Source: DASVBE01 sp963770375
GTDB taxonomy: Bacteria; Actinomycetota; Actinomycetes; Streptosporangiales; Streptosporangiaceae
Direction of reading: 5' to 3'
DNA length: 64,000 bases
Assembly: GCA_963770375.1 (NCBI GenBank)
Contig: CAVYPM010000006.1
Coordinates: 1-64,000 of the forward strand
The position numbers were made by a program, and so were the translations under genes. Below, in pieces: positions 1 through 9,110 of this stretch; positions within the stretch are counted from its first letter, which is position 1; each line of letters starts with the position of its first letter. The notes under the pieces are model-generated. The model was not told the origin of the DNA. It did no database searches and saw only the letters and a program-made list of their open reading frames with translations.

Positions 1-69
1 CCGCAGGCGAGGCAGTTCCCGCAGGTGATAGTGGCCGCAAAGCCGATGATCACGGGCGTGCAGCAGTGA
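1..69 (+). CDS. C-terminal fragment of an unidentified protein (cut by window edge)
   Basis: An open frame runs from the left edge to a TGA and encodes 22 residues ending in TGVQQ. Its position 60 bases before the UspA gene on the same strand would suit the tail of a preceding gene. The fragment is too short to identify and could be chance open frame. Confidence 0.25.
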   Translation, partial: PQARQFPQVIVAAKPMITGVQQ

Positions 70-129
70 CCAGCCCCAAGGCCAGCTGCGGACCGCCACC
101 TGACCGGGCCAGCGAGGAGGACGTAAGCG

Positions 130-564
130 ATGAGCGTCGTGGTCGGTGTGGACGGTTCGGCGGCCTGCCTCAGCGCGATCAGGGTGGCCGCGCAGGAGGC
201 CGGCTTCCGGCGCACGGAGCTGATCGCGGTCATGGCCTACAGCGGCGGCGCCGTGCGGGACTCCACCGGCCAGCCCGTCGGCACGGTGATCCGCGGTGAC
301 GAGCGGGCGCAGGCGCTGACCAGCCTCCGGCACGTGGTCAGCGCCGCGCTCGGCGCGGGCCAGGCCGAGCGGGTCCAGCTCCGGGTGGTGGCCGGCACCG
401 CGGGCCGCCAGATCCTCGAGACGGCCAGGGAGGCCCGCGCGCAGCTGATCGTGCTGGCCACCCGGGGCAGCGTGTCGCTGCTCCTCGGCACCGTCAGCCA
501 GTACGTGCTGCGCCGGGCCCCCTGCCCGGTCCTGGTCGTCCCCCCGGCCACCCCGGCCGGCTAA
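130..564 (+). CDS. Universal stress protein, UspA family
   Basis: This 144-residue protein has one Usp domain, the usual single-domain length. It opens with the first beta strand VVVGVDGS (residues 3-10) and ends with the nucleotide-binding segment, a Gly-rich loop around TRGS and then GTVSQYVLRRAPCPVLVVP. That C-terminal segment is the family signature for the ATP-binding fold. Usp proteins are cytoplasmic and are induced by starvation, hypoxia or other stress; the ligand and partner here are unknown. A purine-rich GAGGAGG stretch precedes the ATG and supports this start. A strong hairpin follows the stop. Confidence 0.93.
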   Translation: MSVVVGVDGSAACLSAIRVAAQEAGFRRTELIAVMAYSGGAVRDSTGQPVGTVIRGDERAQALTSLRHVVSAALGAGQAERVQLRVVAGTAGRQILETAREARAQLIVLATRGSVSLLLGTVSQYVLRRAPCPVLVVPPATPAG

Positions 565-600
565 GCCGGTCAGCAGGGCTCCTCAGCCAGGGCATGGACC

Positions 601-632
601 GGCCCCGGGCCGCCGTCTGGCGGCCCGGGGCC
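601..632. terminator. Bidirectional hairpin terminator
   Basis: Perfect 14-bp arms (GGCCCCGGGCCGCC and its complement) flank a GTCT loop. It lies between two convergent genes, UspA on plus and a hypothetical gene on minus. There is no clear U-tract, as is common for actinobacterial terminators. Confidence 0.75.
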
Positions 633-661
633 AGGGGTAGTGCCGTGCGCGCGGCCGGCCG

Positions 662-1346
662 TTACGCCCGGTGGGCGAAGCCGTCCAGGCGCTGCCAGAA
701 CGACCGGTAGTCCTTCAGCGCGGTACGCAGCCGCTCGGTGTCCGCGCTGCCGCCCTGCCAGGCCGAGCGGAGCGAGTCCTGCTCGCCCTTGAGCGAGCGG
801 ACCAGATCCTCGACCGAGCCGTCGACCATACGGGCGGCACGCTCGGTAGCGGCCCGCGGGTCGTCCACGAACATGGCCATGACCTCGCGCCAGTCGTGGT
901 CGTCCCCGTTGGCCCCGCTAGGCCCGGGAACCGGATCGGGGTGGGTGACGTCGGCCGGGCCGGCCGGGGAATCCGCCGCCCGGACGGACCCCGGCTCGCC
1001 CGCGGCGGAACCGCTGGGCATCGGGATGGCCTCGCCCACCCGGTCCGGGCCGGCGTCCGCTCGTCGCGGGGGCGTCCGTGACCGGGCCAGCCTCGCTGGA
1101 TTCCAGCACGACCTGGTCGTCCTCGGCGGCGAGCGCGTCCAGCTCGTCACCGGTATACCGGTGCGGGCCGGCGTCCTGCGCGCCCTCGCCGGCCGGGCGG
1201 ACGGGCTCGCCCGTCTCCGCGTCGACCATCCGGTCCTCGTCGGGCTCGATCACGTGGCCCGCCACGGCCTGGTCGTCGCCGACCGGGCGCTCGGCGTCCT
1301 CGACCGGGATGTGGTCCTGGTCATGCTTCTGGTCGGGGTAACCCAT
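662..1346 (-). CDS. Hypothetical acidic protein, frameshifted
   Basis: The N-terminal half (MGYPDQKHDQDH...) is acidic and low in complexity. The C-terminal half lies in another frame and reads FVDDPRAATERAARMVDGS, then a helical LRTALKDYRSFWQRL stretch. The frames join if one base is removed from the G5 run at 1068-1072, so a homopolymer indel is likely. The start lies 4 bases after the stop of the next upstream minus-strand gene, with AAGGAG inside that gene's end, so the two are an operon. The C-terminal helices resemble those of that neighbour, suggesting a shared domain. No enzymatic motif is visible. Confidence 0.65.
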
Positions 1347-1350
1347 GGCG

Positions 1351-2133
1351 TCAGCTCCTTCGTCCGGTCTGGCCGGGGGCGGGCTCCTCAGTGGCCGCAC
1401 GGTCAGCGGCGGCCGCGTCCCGTGTCATCGCGTCCCCGGCTGTCTCGCCGTTGACCGGGGCACTGGTGGCCGCGTGGCGGCCGGCCGCCGGCTCATAGCC
1501 CTCGTAGTCCGCGGCGGGCGGCGGAACCTCGCCACTGCGGGTCTGGCTGCTGGCGGACTCGCGGCCGGCGTCCTCGGGCAGCATCTCGGGCTCGTCGCCC
1601 GGCTCAGGCGTGTCGCCGAGCAGATCACGGAACAGCGCGCGGTAGTGGATCATGGCCTGCCGCAGGTCCTCGGTCGAGGCGGTGCCTGCGGTGGCCTTCT
1701 GGCTGATCTCCTCCGCCGCGCGGAAGTTGCCGATGGTCTTGGCGTGCTCCACCGACAGGTCGGCCGCGACCTGGTCGCGGTGCTCGGTCGGGTAGCCGCG
1801 CTCGTGCATGACCTCGGCCACGAGGGTCTGCGACTGGGCGACCGCGTCCTCCGGGTCGTCCACGAACCGCTCCTGCAGCGACATCCAGCGGGCCGAGTAC
1901 TGCTCTTGCGCCTCCGGGGACAGCGGGCGGATGTCCAGCTTGCGGACCCGGCGCTGGCGCTGGGCGAGTTCGGCCTCGGCCTTGCGCTTGCTGTCGTGCT
2001 CGCGCGCCAGCCGGTCGTACTCCGGCCCGAACTGCTGCTGGAGCCGCCGGCGCCGGGCTGTTGCCGCCACGCCGATGGCCAGCGCGATCACGATGATGAC
2101 CACGACGATGACCACGACTATGCCAGTTGACAT
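1351..2133 (-). CDS. Membrane-anchored hypothetical protein
   Basis: Residues 4-24 (GIVVVIVVVIIVIALAIGV) form one transmembrane helix, followed by a basic RRRR stop-transfer patch. A charged helical domain then contains RFVDDPEDAVAQSQTLV and STEDLRQAMIHYRALFRDLL. The last 80 residues are disordered and rich in Ala, Glu and Pro. The topology suggests a cytoplasmic domain tethered to the membrane. The helical core matches the C-terminus of the downstream protein, so the pair may have arisen by duplication. Similar proteins are common in actinobacteria but I know of no function. The start is the ATG that opens the hydrophobic segment. Confidence 0.8.
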   Translation of the reverse strand: MSTGIVVVIVVVIIVIALAIGVAATARRRRLQQQFGPEYDRLAREHDSKRKAEAELAQRQRRVRKLDIRPLSPEAQEQYSARWMSLQERFVDDPEDAVAQSQTLVAEVMHERGYPTEHRDQVAADLSVEHAKTIGNFRAAEEISQKATAGTASTEDLRQAMIHYRALFRDLLGDTPEPGDEPEMLPEDAGRESASSQTRSGEVPPPAADYEGYEPAAGRHAATSAPVNGETAGDAMTRDAAAADRAATEEPAPGQTGRRS

Positions 2134-2238
2134 GGGGTAACACCTGCTTTCGTTTGGGCACCCCCCGGGTGCCCACGACCGGCGGCCTCAAACGGTCACG
2201 ACCCGCCGGTAATCCCGCCAGGCGGGAGAATTAGCAGG

Positions 2239-3827
2239 TCAGCGCAGCCAGGCCGGGACGCCGCCGGCCAGCATCCGGTCCGCGCGAGTCTCCCCCTGGG
2301 CGGCCAGGGACCGCGCGTCCCGGTCGCACGCCTCGTGCACGATGCCGAGGCTGAACGTGTTCTCCCCGGCCAGGTGCGCATGCACGGCGATGTCCCTGGT
2401 GGTGGCCCTGGCCACGACCGCGTCGTGCTGGTCGCCGAGCACGGACTGGAGCTTCTTGGCCCGCTTGGCCAGCTTGGCCGCGTCCTTCCCGAGCGCCGCC
2501 GCCGCGCACTCGGCGGCGTACCTGACCTCCTTGGCTGCCTTCCTGATCTCGTGCAGGGCGGCGTCCCTGGCCTCCCCGGCGGGCGTGGCCGCCGCCCGGC
2601 GGGCCCGGCGGCGCAGCCGGCGGTAGGCCTTCCGCACGGCGGGCGGCAGCGCTTTCGCCGCGGACGGCCGGCCTCGCCCGGGGCCCGCGGCGACGCCGCC
2701 GGGTCGTCCGGCGCGGTGTGCTGGCCCTCCGGTGTCCCGGCGACCAGCGCGGTCAGCGCGTCCAGCAGGCTCAGGTAGCGGGCCGAGTCCAGGGCCTCGA
2801 GCACGGACCCGCGGGCCGACGCCTCCCGGCTGGCGAAGTGGCTGGTGACCCGGGCCTGGACCGGGCCCAGCAGCAGCTCAGCAGGCAGCCCGGCGAGCCG
2901 GCCGTGCAGCGCCGCCTCGAGCACCTCGGTGTCCCGCGCCGCACCGAGGACGTCGGCCAGCCACTTCAGCTCGGCCCGCAGCGCCCCGGGGTCCGGGCCG
3001 GGGTCAGGGCCGGCATCCGGCCCAGCCAGCACCGCCGCGAAGGTCTTCAGCGTGCTGCGCAGCCGCCGGGTGGCGACCCGCATGTCGTGCACCGACTCCG
3101 GCTCGTCCCGGCGCACCCGGGGGTGGGTGGCCTGCACCTTGGCGACCTGGTCCGCGGCGTAGGCCAGGACCACCTGGCGGGCCGCGGACCCGGGGGCCAG
3201 CGGCGCCGGCGCCGGGGTCTCAGGAAGGCGCCCGGCCAGCGCCCGGGCCAGCTTGGCCGAGTGCCCGGCAGGGCTCAGCCCGGCCTCGCGCAGCCGCTTG
3301 TCGATCGCCTCGAGCAGGTCCGGGTCGCCGCCGGTGAGCTCGACCTCGATCTCCCGCCACGCGGACAGCGTGGTGCTGTCCCCCATCGACTGGGCGGAGA
3401 CCTCGTCGATCGCCACCTCGGCCAGGGACGCGCCGCTGCCGTCGAGCAGGGCGCGGCGCTGCCGGATGGTGCCGATCTGCGCGACCGGGCCCAGGGCGGC
3501 CCCGCGGGTCCAGCCGCGGACAAGCCTGGCCAGCTCGGCGGGCACCCGGCGGCCGGCCCGGCCCAGCGGCAGCCGGATCTCCTGGCGGGTGTCCGCCCCG
3601 GCCGGCAGCTTCAGGTGCCAGCCGGCGTCGTGCCCGCCGCGGCGCCGCCGCAGCGTCACCCCGGCCCGGATCAGCCGCAGGTCATCGGTGTCGTAGTACT
3701 CGGCGGACAGATCCTCGCTGGGCAGGTCGGTCTCCTGCGCCACGCCCTGGACACCGGACAGGCCCGGCAGCGTGACCGCCGGGCCTGCCTCGTACTTGCG
3801 CTCGATCTCCTGTGCCGTCGCTGCCAT
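2239..3827 (-). CDS. CYTH-CHAD domain protein, frameshifted near 2670
   Basis: The N-terminal CYTH domain (about residues 5-200) carries the signature EIERKYE at 7-13 and alternating charged strands that line the triphosphate tunnel. The CHAD domain follows, with VHDMRVATRRLR at 246-257, the conserved His/Arg helix that binds polyphosphate. The C-terminal CHAD repeat (HEIRKAAKEVRYAAE, then LQSVLGDQHDAVVA) is in a different frame, so one base is missing or two are extra near 2665-2690. CYTH-CHAD proteins bind or hydrolyse inorganic polyphosphate and related triphosphates. Here the CYTH domain looks complete, so a triphosphatase role is possible but unproven. Confidence 0.85.
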
Positions 3828-3871
3828 AGGGTCCTGTCTACCCCGCAGGGCCGCGCGGCATTCGGCCGGGT

Positions 3872-4240
3872 CTACTCCTCGAAGTACTCCTCGGTGGTCT
3901 CGGTCTGCGGCGGGCTGAGGATCTCACTGCGGGCCGCGGGCTGGGCCGGGGGCGGGTCGGTGACGACTGGGTCGCCGTCCCCGATCTGGCCCGGGTTGAG
4001 CTCGACGTAGCTGTGGTCGCGGGTCTCCTCGACCCGGGTGACCGGGCGGTTCCCGCGCCGGACCACGACCCGCCGCCGCAGCCAGCCGTAACCGCGCTGC
4101 GGGACGAGCAACCCGGCTAGCCCGACGACGATGATGACCCAGCCCGCCACCTGAAGGTTCAGGAAAGACGGGTGCGCCTTCACCGCGAAGGCGAGGATCG
4201 CCCCGATGGCCACCAATGTCAGGCCAGTGGCTGTCTTCAT
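3872..4240 (-). CDS. DUF6458-family small membrane protein
   Basis: This 122-residue protein has two transmembrane helices near the N-terminus (MKTATGLTLVAIGAILAFAV and VAGWVIIVVGLAGLLVP). A basic RRRVVVRR segment and an acidic, proline-rich tail ending in EEYFEE follow. This layout matches the actinobacterial DUF6458 family, which has no known activity. The ATG gives an N-terminus that starts directly with the first membrane helix. Confidence 0.75.
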   Translation of the reverse strand: MKTATGLTLVAIGAILAFAVKAHPSFLNLQVAGWVIIVVGLAGLLVPQRGYGWLRRRVVVRRGNRPVTRVEETRDHSYVELNPGQIGDGDPVVTDPPPAQPAARSEILSPPQTETTEEYFEE

Positions 4241-4329
4241 CGCTGTCCCTTCCCTACGTCGAGCGCCTTGTGATCAGCGTTCCACGGCCCCGGCGCGTTG
4301 TCATCGCCGGCCGGGGCGGCGGCCAGCGG

Positions 4330-4527
4330 CTAGCTGCTCGGCTGCGGCGCCCGGCAGGACGTCTTCGGGTTGACGCCGAAATAGTTGAGCGGGCCGGCCA
4401 CGATCGTCAGGGCGATGTTGCCCGCCTTCACGCACGTGGTCGGTGTTGAGTTGTAGTAATGGCGCTGGCCGCCGGCGATGGCGCCGATGGCCAGCCAAAT
4501 CAGGACCAGCACTCCAGCGATGCGCAT
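4330..4527 (-). CDS. Small hydrophobic-leader protein of unknown function
   Basis: The 65-residue product begins MRIAGVLVLIWLAIGAIAGG, a membrane helix or uncleaved signal. A short polar part with two cysteines (TTCVKAGN and KTSCRAP) follows, which could form an exported disulphide. GGAGGA lies 5 bases before this ATG; an in-frame ATG four codons upstream has no such site, so the shorter form is preferred. I do not recognise the family. Confidence 0.65.
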   Translation of the reverse strand: MRIAGVLVLIWLAIGAIAGGQRHYYNSTPTTCVKAGNIALTIVAGPLNYFGVNPKTSCRAPQPSS

Positions 4528-4658
4528 GACTTCCTCCACGCATTCCGTAGCCGGCGCAAAGTGACGCAGGCGCCAGTGGGGTGTCCGCGGACAACGGGGT
4601 TAAACATCGGCGGCCGGCCGCCGGGACCCCGGGGTTTGGGGCGGCCCCGGGCCGGGTA

Positions 4659-5729
4659 TCAGCGCTGGCCGGCCGACGGGCTGCCGTCCGGCCCTGGCGG
4701 CGCCGGCGGCACGACCTCGTCCGGCGTCTGCGGGGCCCGTGGCTGGTCAGGACCGCCCGGCAGCTGGCCCGCGGCCCGGTCCGAGAACGTCACCGTGACC
4801 TGCTGCTCCTCCCGGCGCTGGTTCTGCAGCGCCTGCAGGGCCAGCACGGTCCGGTCCGCCTCGGTGAGCGGCGGCTGCACCAGCGACCGCGGCCACAGCC
4901 GCCGGGCCAGCACCACGTTGATCTCCGCGGAGTAGACCGTCACCTGGACGGCCAGGTACAGCCAGGCGACCAGGGCCAGCACGGTGCCGAACACGCCGTA
5001 GACCGAGTTGCTCTGAATGAAATGGTGGACGACCAGCACGCCGAAGTACTGAAGCAGCGTCCACGCCACCGCGCCGACGATCGCGCCGGGTATCAGCGAC
5101 CGGGTCGGCACGCCCTTCGGGGTGAGGACACGGAAGCTGGCCAGGTACAGCCCGAAGTTGGCCACCAGGGCCAGCAAGTCCACCAGCGTCACGAACGCGC
5201 CGGAGCGCTTGGTGAACGCGTCCAGGCTGGTCAGCAGGGTGGTCGACAGCACACCGAGGCCGAGGACGCCCAGGAACAGCAGCGACCGGCCCAGCCGGGG
5301 AAGGAACCCGGGCCGGGCCGGCCCGGGCAGGTTCCACACCTGCTCCATCGTGTACAGGGCGGACTGGGCCAGCCCGGTGGTGCCCCATATCAGCGCGGCC
5401 AGGCCCACGATCAGCCCGATCATGCTGGACTTCTGCAGCTCGCTCACGCTGCCGGTGAGCTGCTGGCCGATCAGCGGCACCTGCTGCGCGGCGGCGTTCT
5501 GGATCTTGGCCCGCAGCTCGGGGTTCCCCGCGGCCACCAGGCCGAGCACCGTGGACAGGATCAGCAGCAGCGGGAACACCGAGACCAGGGCCGAGTGGGC
5601 CAGGCTGGAGGCCAGCGTGCCGGCGTTGTCGTCGCCGTACTTCTTGACCACGCCGACCACGAACGCGGACGCGGTGAAACGCTGCTGGGCGGCGTCGACC
5701 CGGCGGAGGCCCCGCTCGAACACGTTCAT
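4659..5729 (-). CDS. YihY/virulence factor BrkB family membrane protein
   Basis: This is an inner-membrane protein of about 356 residues with six predicted helices. Early in the chain is NAGTLASSLAHSALVSVFPLL, matching the YihY/BrkB N-terminal region. Later come IWGTTGLAQSALYTMEQVWN and SVYGVFGTVLALVAWLYLAVQ. The C-terminus is a cytoplasmic tail rich in Pro and Gln. The family was once misnamed ribonuclease BN; its biochemical role is unsettled. The ATG overlaps the stop of the upstream DUF6328 gene (ATGA), so the two are translationally coupled. Confidence 0.88.
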   Translation of the reverse strand: MNVFERGLRRVDAAQQRFTASAFVVGVVKKYGDDNAGTLASSLAHSALVSVFPLLLILSTVLGLVAAGNPELRAKIQNAAAQQVPLIGQQLTGSVSELQKSSMIGLIVGLAALIWGTTGLAQSALYTMEQVWNLPGPARPGFLPRLGRSLLFLGVLGLGVLSTTLLTSLDAFTKRSGAFVTLVDLLALVANFGLYLASFRVLTPKGVPTRSLIPGAIVGAVAWTLLQYFGVLVVHHFIQSNSVYGVFGTVLALVAWLYLAVQVTVYSAEINVVLARRLWPRSLVQPPLTEADRTVLALQALQNQRREEQQVTVTFSDRAAGQLPGGPDQPRAPQTPDEVVPPAPPGPDGSPSAGQR

Positions 5730-6259
5730 TCCGGCCCCCGCTGCTCCTGCTGATCGCGCCGGACCAGCGGCAGGACGAACCACAGCCCTGCGTACAGCCC
5801 GGCGATCGCCGTGGTGATGATGATGGCCGGCGCGCCGGGCTCGACAAAGGAAGTGACCAGCAGCACCGCGCCGGTGATGGCCAGGCCGACCGCGGCCAGC
5901 CCGGCAATGGCCATCACGTTGGCCGCCTTGACCAGGTCGTGCTTCATCTGGCGGCGGAACACCAGCCGGTGGTAGGCGACCGGGCCCAGCAGAAGTGCGG
6001 TGGCGATCGCGGCCATGATCAGGGTCGCCTCGTACAGCTGCCGCTGCCACGATGACGCCGAGCCGAACTTGGTGGTGAACGGCAGCGCCAGCAGGAAGCC
6101 GAACAGCACCTGCACGCCCAGCCCGGCCACCCGCAGTTCCTGGAGCAGCTCGATCAGGCGGCGGTCCTCCCGCTCGTCCGGGGTCTCGTTCCTGGTGTCC
6201 GCGGGCGCCACCGGCATCACCTCCGATACGGCACCGAGACCGATCCGCGCATCGTTCAT
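5726..6259 (-). CDS. DUF6328-family membrane protein
   Basis: The protein has a charged N-terminus containing ETPDEREDRRLIELLQELRV and then four hydrophobic helices (LFGFLLALPF, LIMAAIATALLLGPVAYH, MAIAGLAAVGLAITGAVLL, IIITTAIAGLYAGLWFVLP). The LLQELRVxxxGVQxLFGFLL block is the mark of DUF6328. It probably works with the YihY-type protein whose start it overlaps. The start is uncertain: an in-frame ATG 14 codons later has a GGAGG that lies too close to be ideal. Confidence 0.75.
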   Translation of the reverse strand: MNDARIGLGAVSEVMPVAPADTRNETPDEREDRRLIELLQELRVAGLGVQVLFGFLLALPFTTKFGSASSWQRQLYEATLIMAAIATALLLGPVAYHRLVFRRQMKHDLVKAANVMAIAGLAAVGLAITGAVLLVTSFVEPGAPAIIITTAIAGLYAGLWFVLPLVRRDQQEQRGPE

Positions 6260-6320
6260 ACCCTGTTCAGCGTCCGGACGGGCGGCCCGCGCCCCCGGCA
6301 CCGTAATCCGTCAGAAAAGA

Positions 6321-6360
6321 GCCAGGCGCCCGCAGGCTGATCAGCCTGCGGGCGCCTGGC
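6321..6360 (-). terminator. Perfect 40-bp palindromic terminator
   Basis: Two 20-base arms are exact reverse complements with no spacer between them. Read on the minus strand the hairpin is followed by TCTTTTCTG, a short U-rich tract. It should end transcription of the small membrane-protein gene upstream and insulate the DUF6328-YihY pair. Confidence 0.85.
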
Positions 6361-6450
6361 CCGTGTCGTGCGTAGGGCTGCCTGCCGGCCTGCGGGCCCT
6401 GACTGCGCCGGCCGGCAGACAGCCGTCCAGGGGCGCCCTGCGGAACCGGG

Positions 6451-6624
6451 CTACCAGCGATACCAGCGGGACCGGCTGCTGCCTGCGCTCCCGGCCGACC
6501 GGAAGAGGAAGCCCAGCAGCCAGATGGCGAGCACGATGATGGCCAGCCACCAGAGCAGATGCAGTGCGAAGCCAGCGCCGGCCAGGATGAGCGCCAGCAG
6601 CAAGACCAGCAACAGGACAAGCAT
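6451..6624 (-). CDS. Small hydrophobic membrane protein (57 residues)
   Basis: The product is nearly all hydrophobic: MLVLLLVLLLALILAGAGF, then ALHLLWWLAIIVLAIWLLGF, ending in a basic Ser/Arg/Trp tail (SSRSRWYRW). Two membrane helices are expected. GAAGGAGGA sits 5 bases before the ATG, a strong ribosome site that argues this short frame is translated. Similar hydrophobic miniproteins are common and often stress-linked in actinobacteria, but no function is established. A palindromic terminator follows about 90 bases after the stop. Confidence 0.75.
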   Translation of the reverse strand: MLVLLLVLLLALILAGAGFALHLLWWLAIIVLAIWLLGFLFRSAGSAGSSRSRWYRW

Positions 6625-6770
6625 GTGATTCCTCCTTCGGAATTCCAGCCCTGCTTGTCACCCGGATCGCATTGCCTAAACATGCAGGCATCTATCCGCG
6701 GCTGACTCAACTGGTGTAGGCAAGGGGGACAAGCTGGCCGCAGCCCGCGGCCTACGGAGGGAGATCACGT

Positions 6771-7394
6771 ATGAGAAGGTTCCTGCGCGTAGCCGCGGTA
6801 ACGGCGACCGTGGGCCTGTTCCTGGTCCCGGCCGCGGGGGCGGCGTCTGCGGCCGCCGCCGCCACCCACCCCAAGGCCCCGCACTTCCACGTGCCGGTCC
6901 GCGGCGGCACCACCAGCATCACCACGAAGCTGGGCGTTGTCGAGGCCGTGCTGGCCGCCGGGGTGGCGCCGTTCACCACGGCGCCGGCCAGTGAATCCCT
7001 GCTGTCCCAGGGGCGGCTGAAGTTCAGCTTCCCGGTGTCCGGGGGCAGCATCCAGACCACGCTGCCGCCGAACGGCCACGTCAACCACCGCGGCGGCATC
7101 AAGCTGTTCAAGCTGACCGGCGGGACCGCAGTCAAGATCAGCAACTTCAACATCAACCTGGCGGCCCGGAGCCTCACGGGGATCCTGAACAACAACCCGG
7201 CCGCGCGGATAAAGATCTTCAGCCTGGGGCTGGTCCACGCGAACTTCAACCCGGGCGTCCACTCGATCACGGTGAGCAACATCACTGTCTCCCTGACCGG
7301 GGCGGCGGCTAACGCGCTGAACAGCGCGCTGGGCGTGCCGCTGTTCCACGGCGGGCAGGTCATCGGGATCATGAGGACCCACGTGGTTATCTGA
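6771..7394 (+). CDS. Secreted protein of unknown function
   Basis: Residues 1-30 form a classical signal peptide: MRRFLR, a hydrophobic core VAAVTATVGLFLVPAAG, and an AASA-type cleavage site. The mature part is beta-rich and repetitive in style (RGGTTSITTKLG, HRGGIKLFKLTGGTAVKISN, NINLAARSLTG). This pattern, glycine-rich strands with alternating hydrophobics, recalls HtaA-like surface domains, but I cannot assign it firmly. It contains no cysteine. GGAGGGAGA precedes the ATG. A hairpin terminator follows, so it is probably a single-gene unit. Confidence 0.8.
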   Translation: MRRFLRVAAVTATVGLFLVPAAGAASAAAAATHPKAPHFHVPVRGGTTSITTKLGVVEAVLAAGVAPFTTAPASESLLSQGRLKFSFPVSGGSIQTTLPPNGHVNHRGGIKLFKLTGGTAVKISNFNINLAARSLTGILNNNPAARIKIFSLGLVHANFNPGVHSITVSNITVSLTGAAANALNSALGVPLFHGGQVIGIMRTHVVI

Positions 7395-7417
7395 TCTCGC
7401 CTCTCTAGCTGGGCTAC

Positions 7418-7451
7418 GCGGCGCCGTCGCACCCTGATGCGGCGGCGCCGC
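7418..7451. terminator. Hairpin terminator after the secreted-protein gene
   Basis: Fourteen-base arms (GCGGCGCCGTCGCA against its complement, one mismatch) flank a 6-base loop, starting 24 bases after the stop of the secreted-protein gene. Confidence 0.65.
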
Positions 7452-7578
7452 GCCAGGCCCGGCCTTCTGTACTGTTTGCTGGAAGGATTACGGCCGCGGG
7501 GGCGCGAGGGCCGGCGGAAGGGGGCGGCGATGACCGGCGCGGTCGAGGCGGTCGCCGCCTGCCGGCAGCGGCTCCGCT

Positions 7579-9094
7579 ATGCCTGATCGCCGCCTCAAGG
7601 CCGTATGGGACGTGCAGGTCCCGGTCATCCGGGAGCTCGCAGGAGTCCACGAGTACGACGGCGTCGTCATGGACCTCTCGCCGGCCGGCCGCAAGGCAGC
7701 CCTGAAACGCGTGGGACCCTCTTCGCCGGGCGAGCGCCTCGCCGACCGCCACGACGAGAGTCATCTCTGCGCCGCCGAGCAATGCTGCCCGCGCCGAAGC
7801 CGAGGCCGGGGCCCTGCAATGGAACCCGCTTCCCCATATCCAGAACCTGGACCTGTCCTGCTACGACCGCGAGTACGCCCCCGAGCCGCAGCGCCGGCGG
7901 GCACGGGTGGCACACCTGGCTCAGTGGCCCGAGGCGGTCGACGCGTCCCTGGAGTCGCTGCAGGCCGTTCCGGCGGCGGCGGCCGGTGCGCTTCTCCCAA
8001 CGGTGCGAGGACTCGCCGCGGGGATCAACGGCCTGACTGGCGTTGAGGTCGCCGCCCTGGGGGCGCACACCAGGCTGCTCGGGCGGATCCAGGATGCCGC
8101 CGCCTCGGGCAACCCGGATGCTTCGCTCGGCGCGACAGCACTGGCCCGCCTGCTCGGGCCCGCGGAATCGATGCCCGTCGATCTCGGCCGTCTGGAGGAG
8201 CGAGCCGACCGGGAGCGCGACCGGCTTCGCACCCGGCTTAAGGAGGCGTGCGAGCGATTGGCACCGGGGGTGCCGCCGTCGCGGCTCGTACCGGAACTCC
8301 TGCGAGACCACCCTGGTGAAGAGGGGATCTATGCGGCCGCCCGGGAGACGATCGACGAGGCCACGGCCTTCGTGATCGGCAACGATCTCCTGCCGCCGCC
8401 GGGCGGCGCTTGCGAGATCGGCCCGGCTCCGCCGTCCCGGCGATGGGCTGCGGCCACGATGTACTGGACCGGGCCCTTCGAGGACGACGCCCCGGCCCGC
8501 TACTACGTCAGCCCGCCCGATGAGTCCTGGGACGAACAGGCCAAGCACGAGTGGCTAGCCGTTTTCAGCGCCACCATGGGCCCCGTTGTCACGGTTCACG
8601 AGGTCACACCCGGTCATTTCGCCCACGGCCGGATGCTGCGCCAGCTCGCCCGGGGAGACGTGCGGCGCAGCTTGTTCTCGGAAGCGTTCGTCGAGGGATG
8701 GGCGCAATACGCCGGGGAGCTGATGGTCGAGCAGGGCTTCAGGGCAGACGACCCCCGATTCGCCATCGGCGTCTGCCTGGACGCCCTCGTCGCGGTGACC
8801 GGGCTGGCCTCCTCCCTCGGCATCCATCGGGGGACGATGACCGTGGACGACGCCACGGCGCGCTTCGAGGCCGACGCCTTCCTGCTCGGCCCGGCCGCCA
8901 GGAGCGAGGCGGCAAGGGCTACCTACGACCCCACCTACGGGCGCTACACGTGGGGCAAGCTCGAGATCATGTCGCTCCGGGACCAGGCCCTGGCCGCGTG
9001 GGGTGCGAAGTTCTCGCTCCGGCGCTTCCACGAAGCCCTCCTCGCCCTCGGCGCACCGCCGCTTGGCACGATGGGCGACGCCCTCCTCGCTTAG
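7579..9094 (+). CDS. DUF885-family (peptidase-like) protein, N-terminal frameshift
   Basis: The C-terminal 395 residues are intact and carry two DUF885 hallmarks. HEVTPGHFAH is a variant metal-binding HExxH-type motif, and EGWAQY supplies the downstream Glu. TYDPTYGRYTWGKLEI near the end is also typical. Members are thought to be zinc metallopeptidases of the cytoplasm or envelope; substrates are mostly unknown. The N-terminal part (GVHEYDGVVMDLSPAGRKAALKR) is in another frame, with the switch between about 7700 and 7800. The true start is unclear; an ATG at 7530 opens only a short frame. There is no signal peptide in what can be read. Confidence 0.75.
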
Positions 9095-9110
9095 CCCAGT
9101 ACCGGCCCGG

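Noticed and set aside
2718..4010. Long plus-strand open frame opposite the CYTH-CHAD and DUF6458 genes
   Set aside because: It is antisense to genes with clear domains, has no motif and reflects GC-rich codon bias in the opposite strand.
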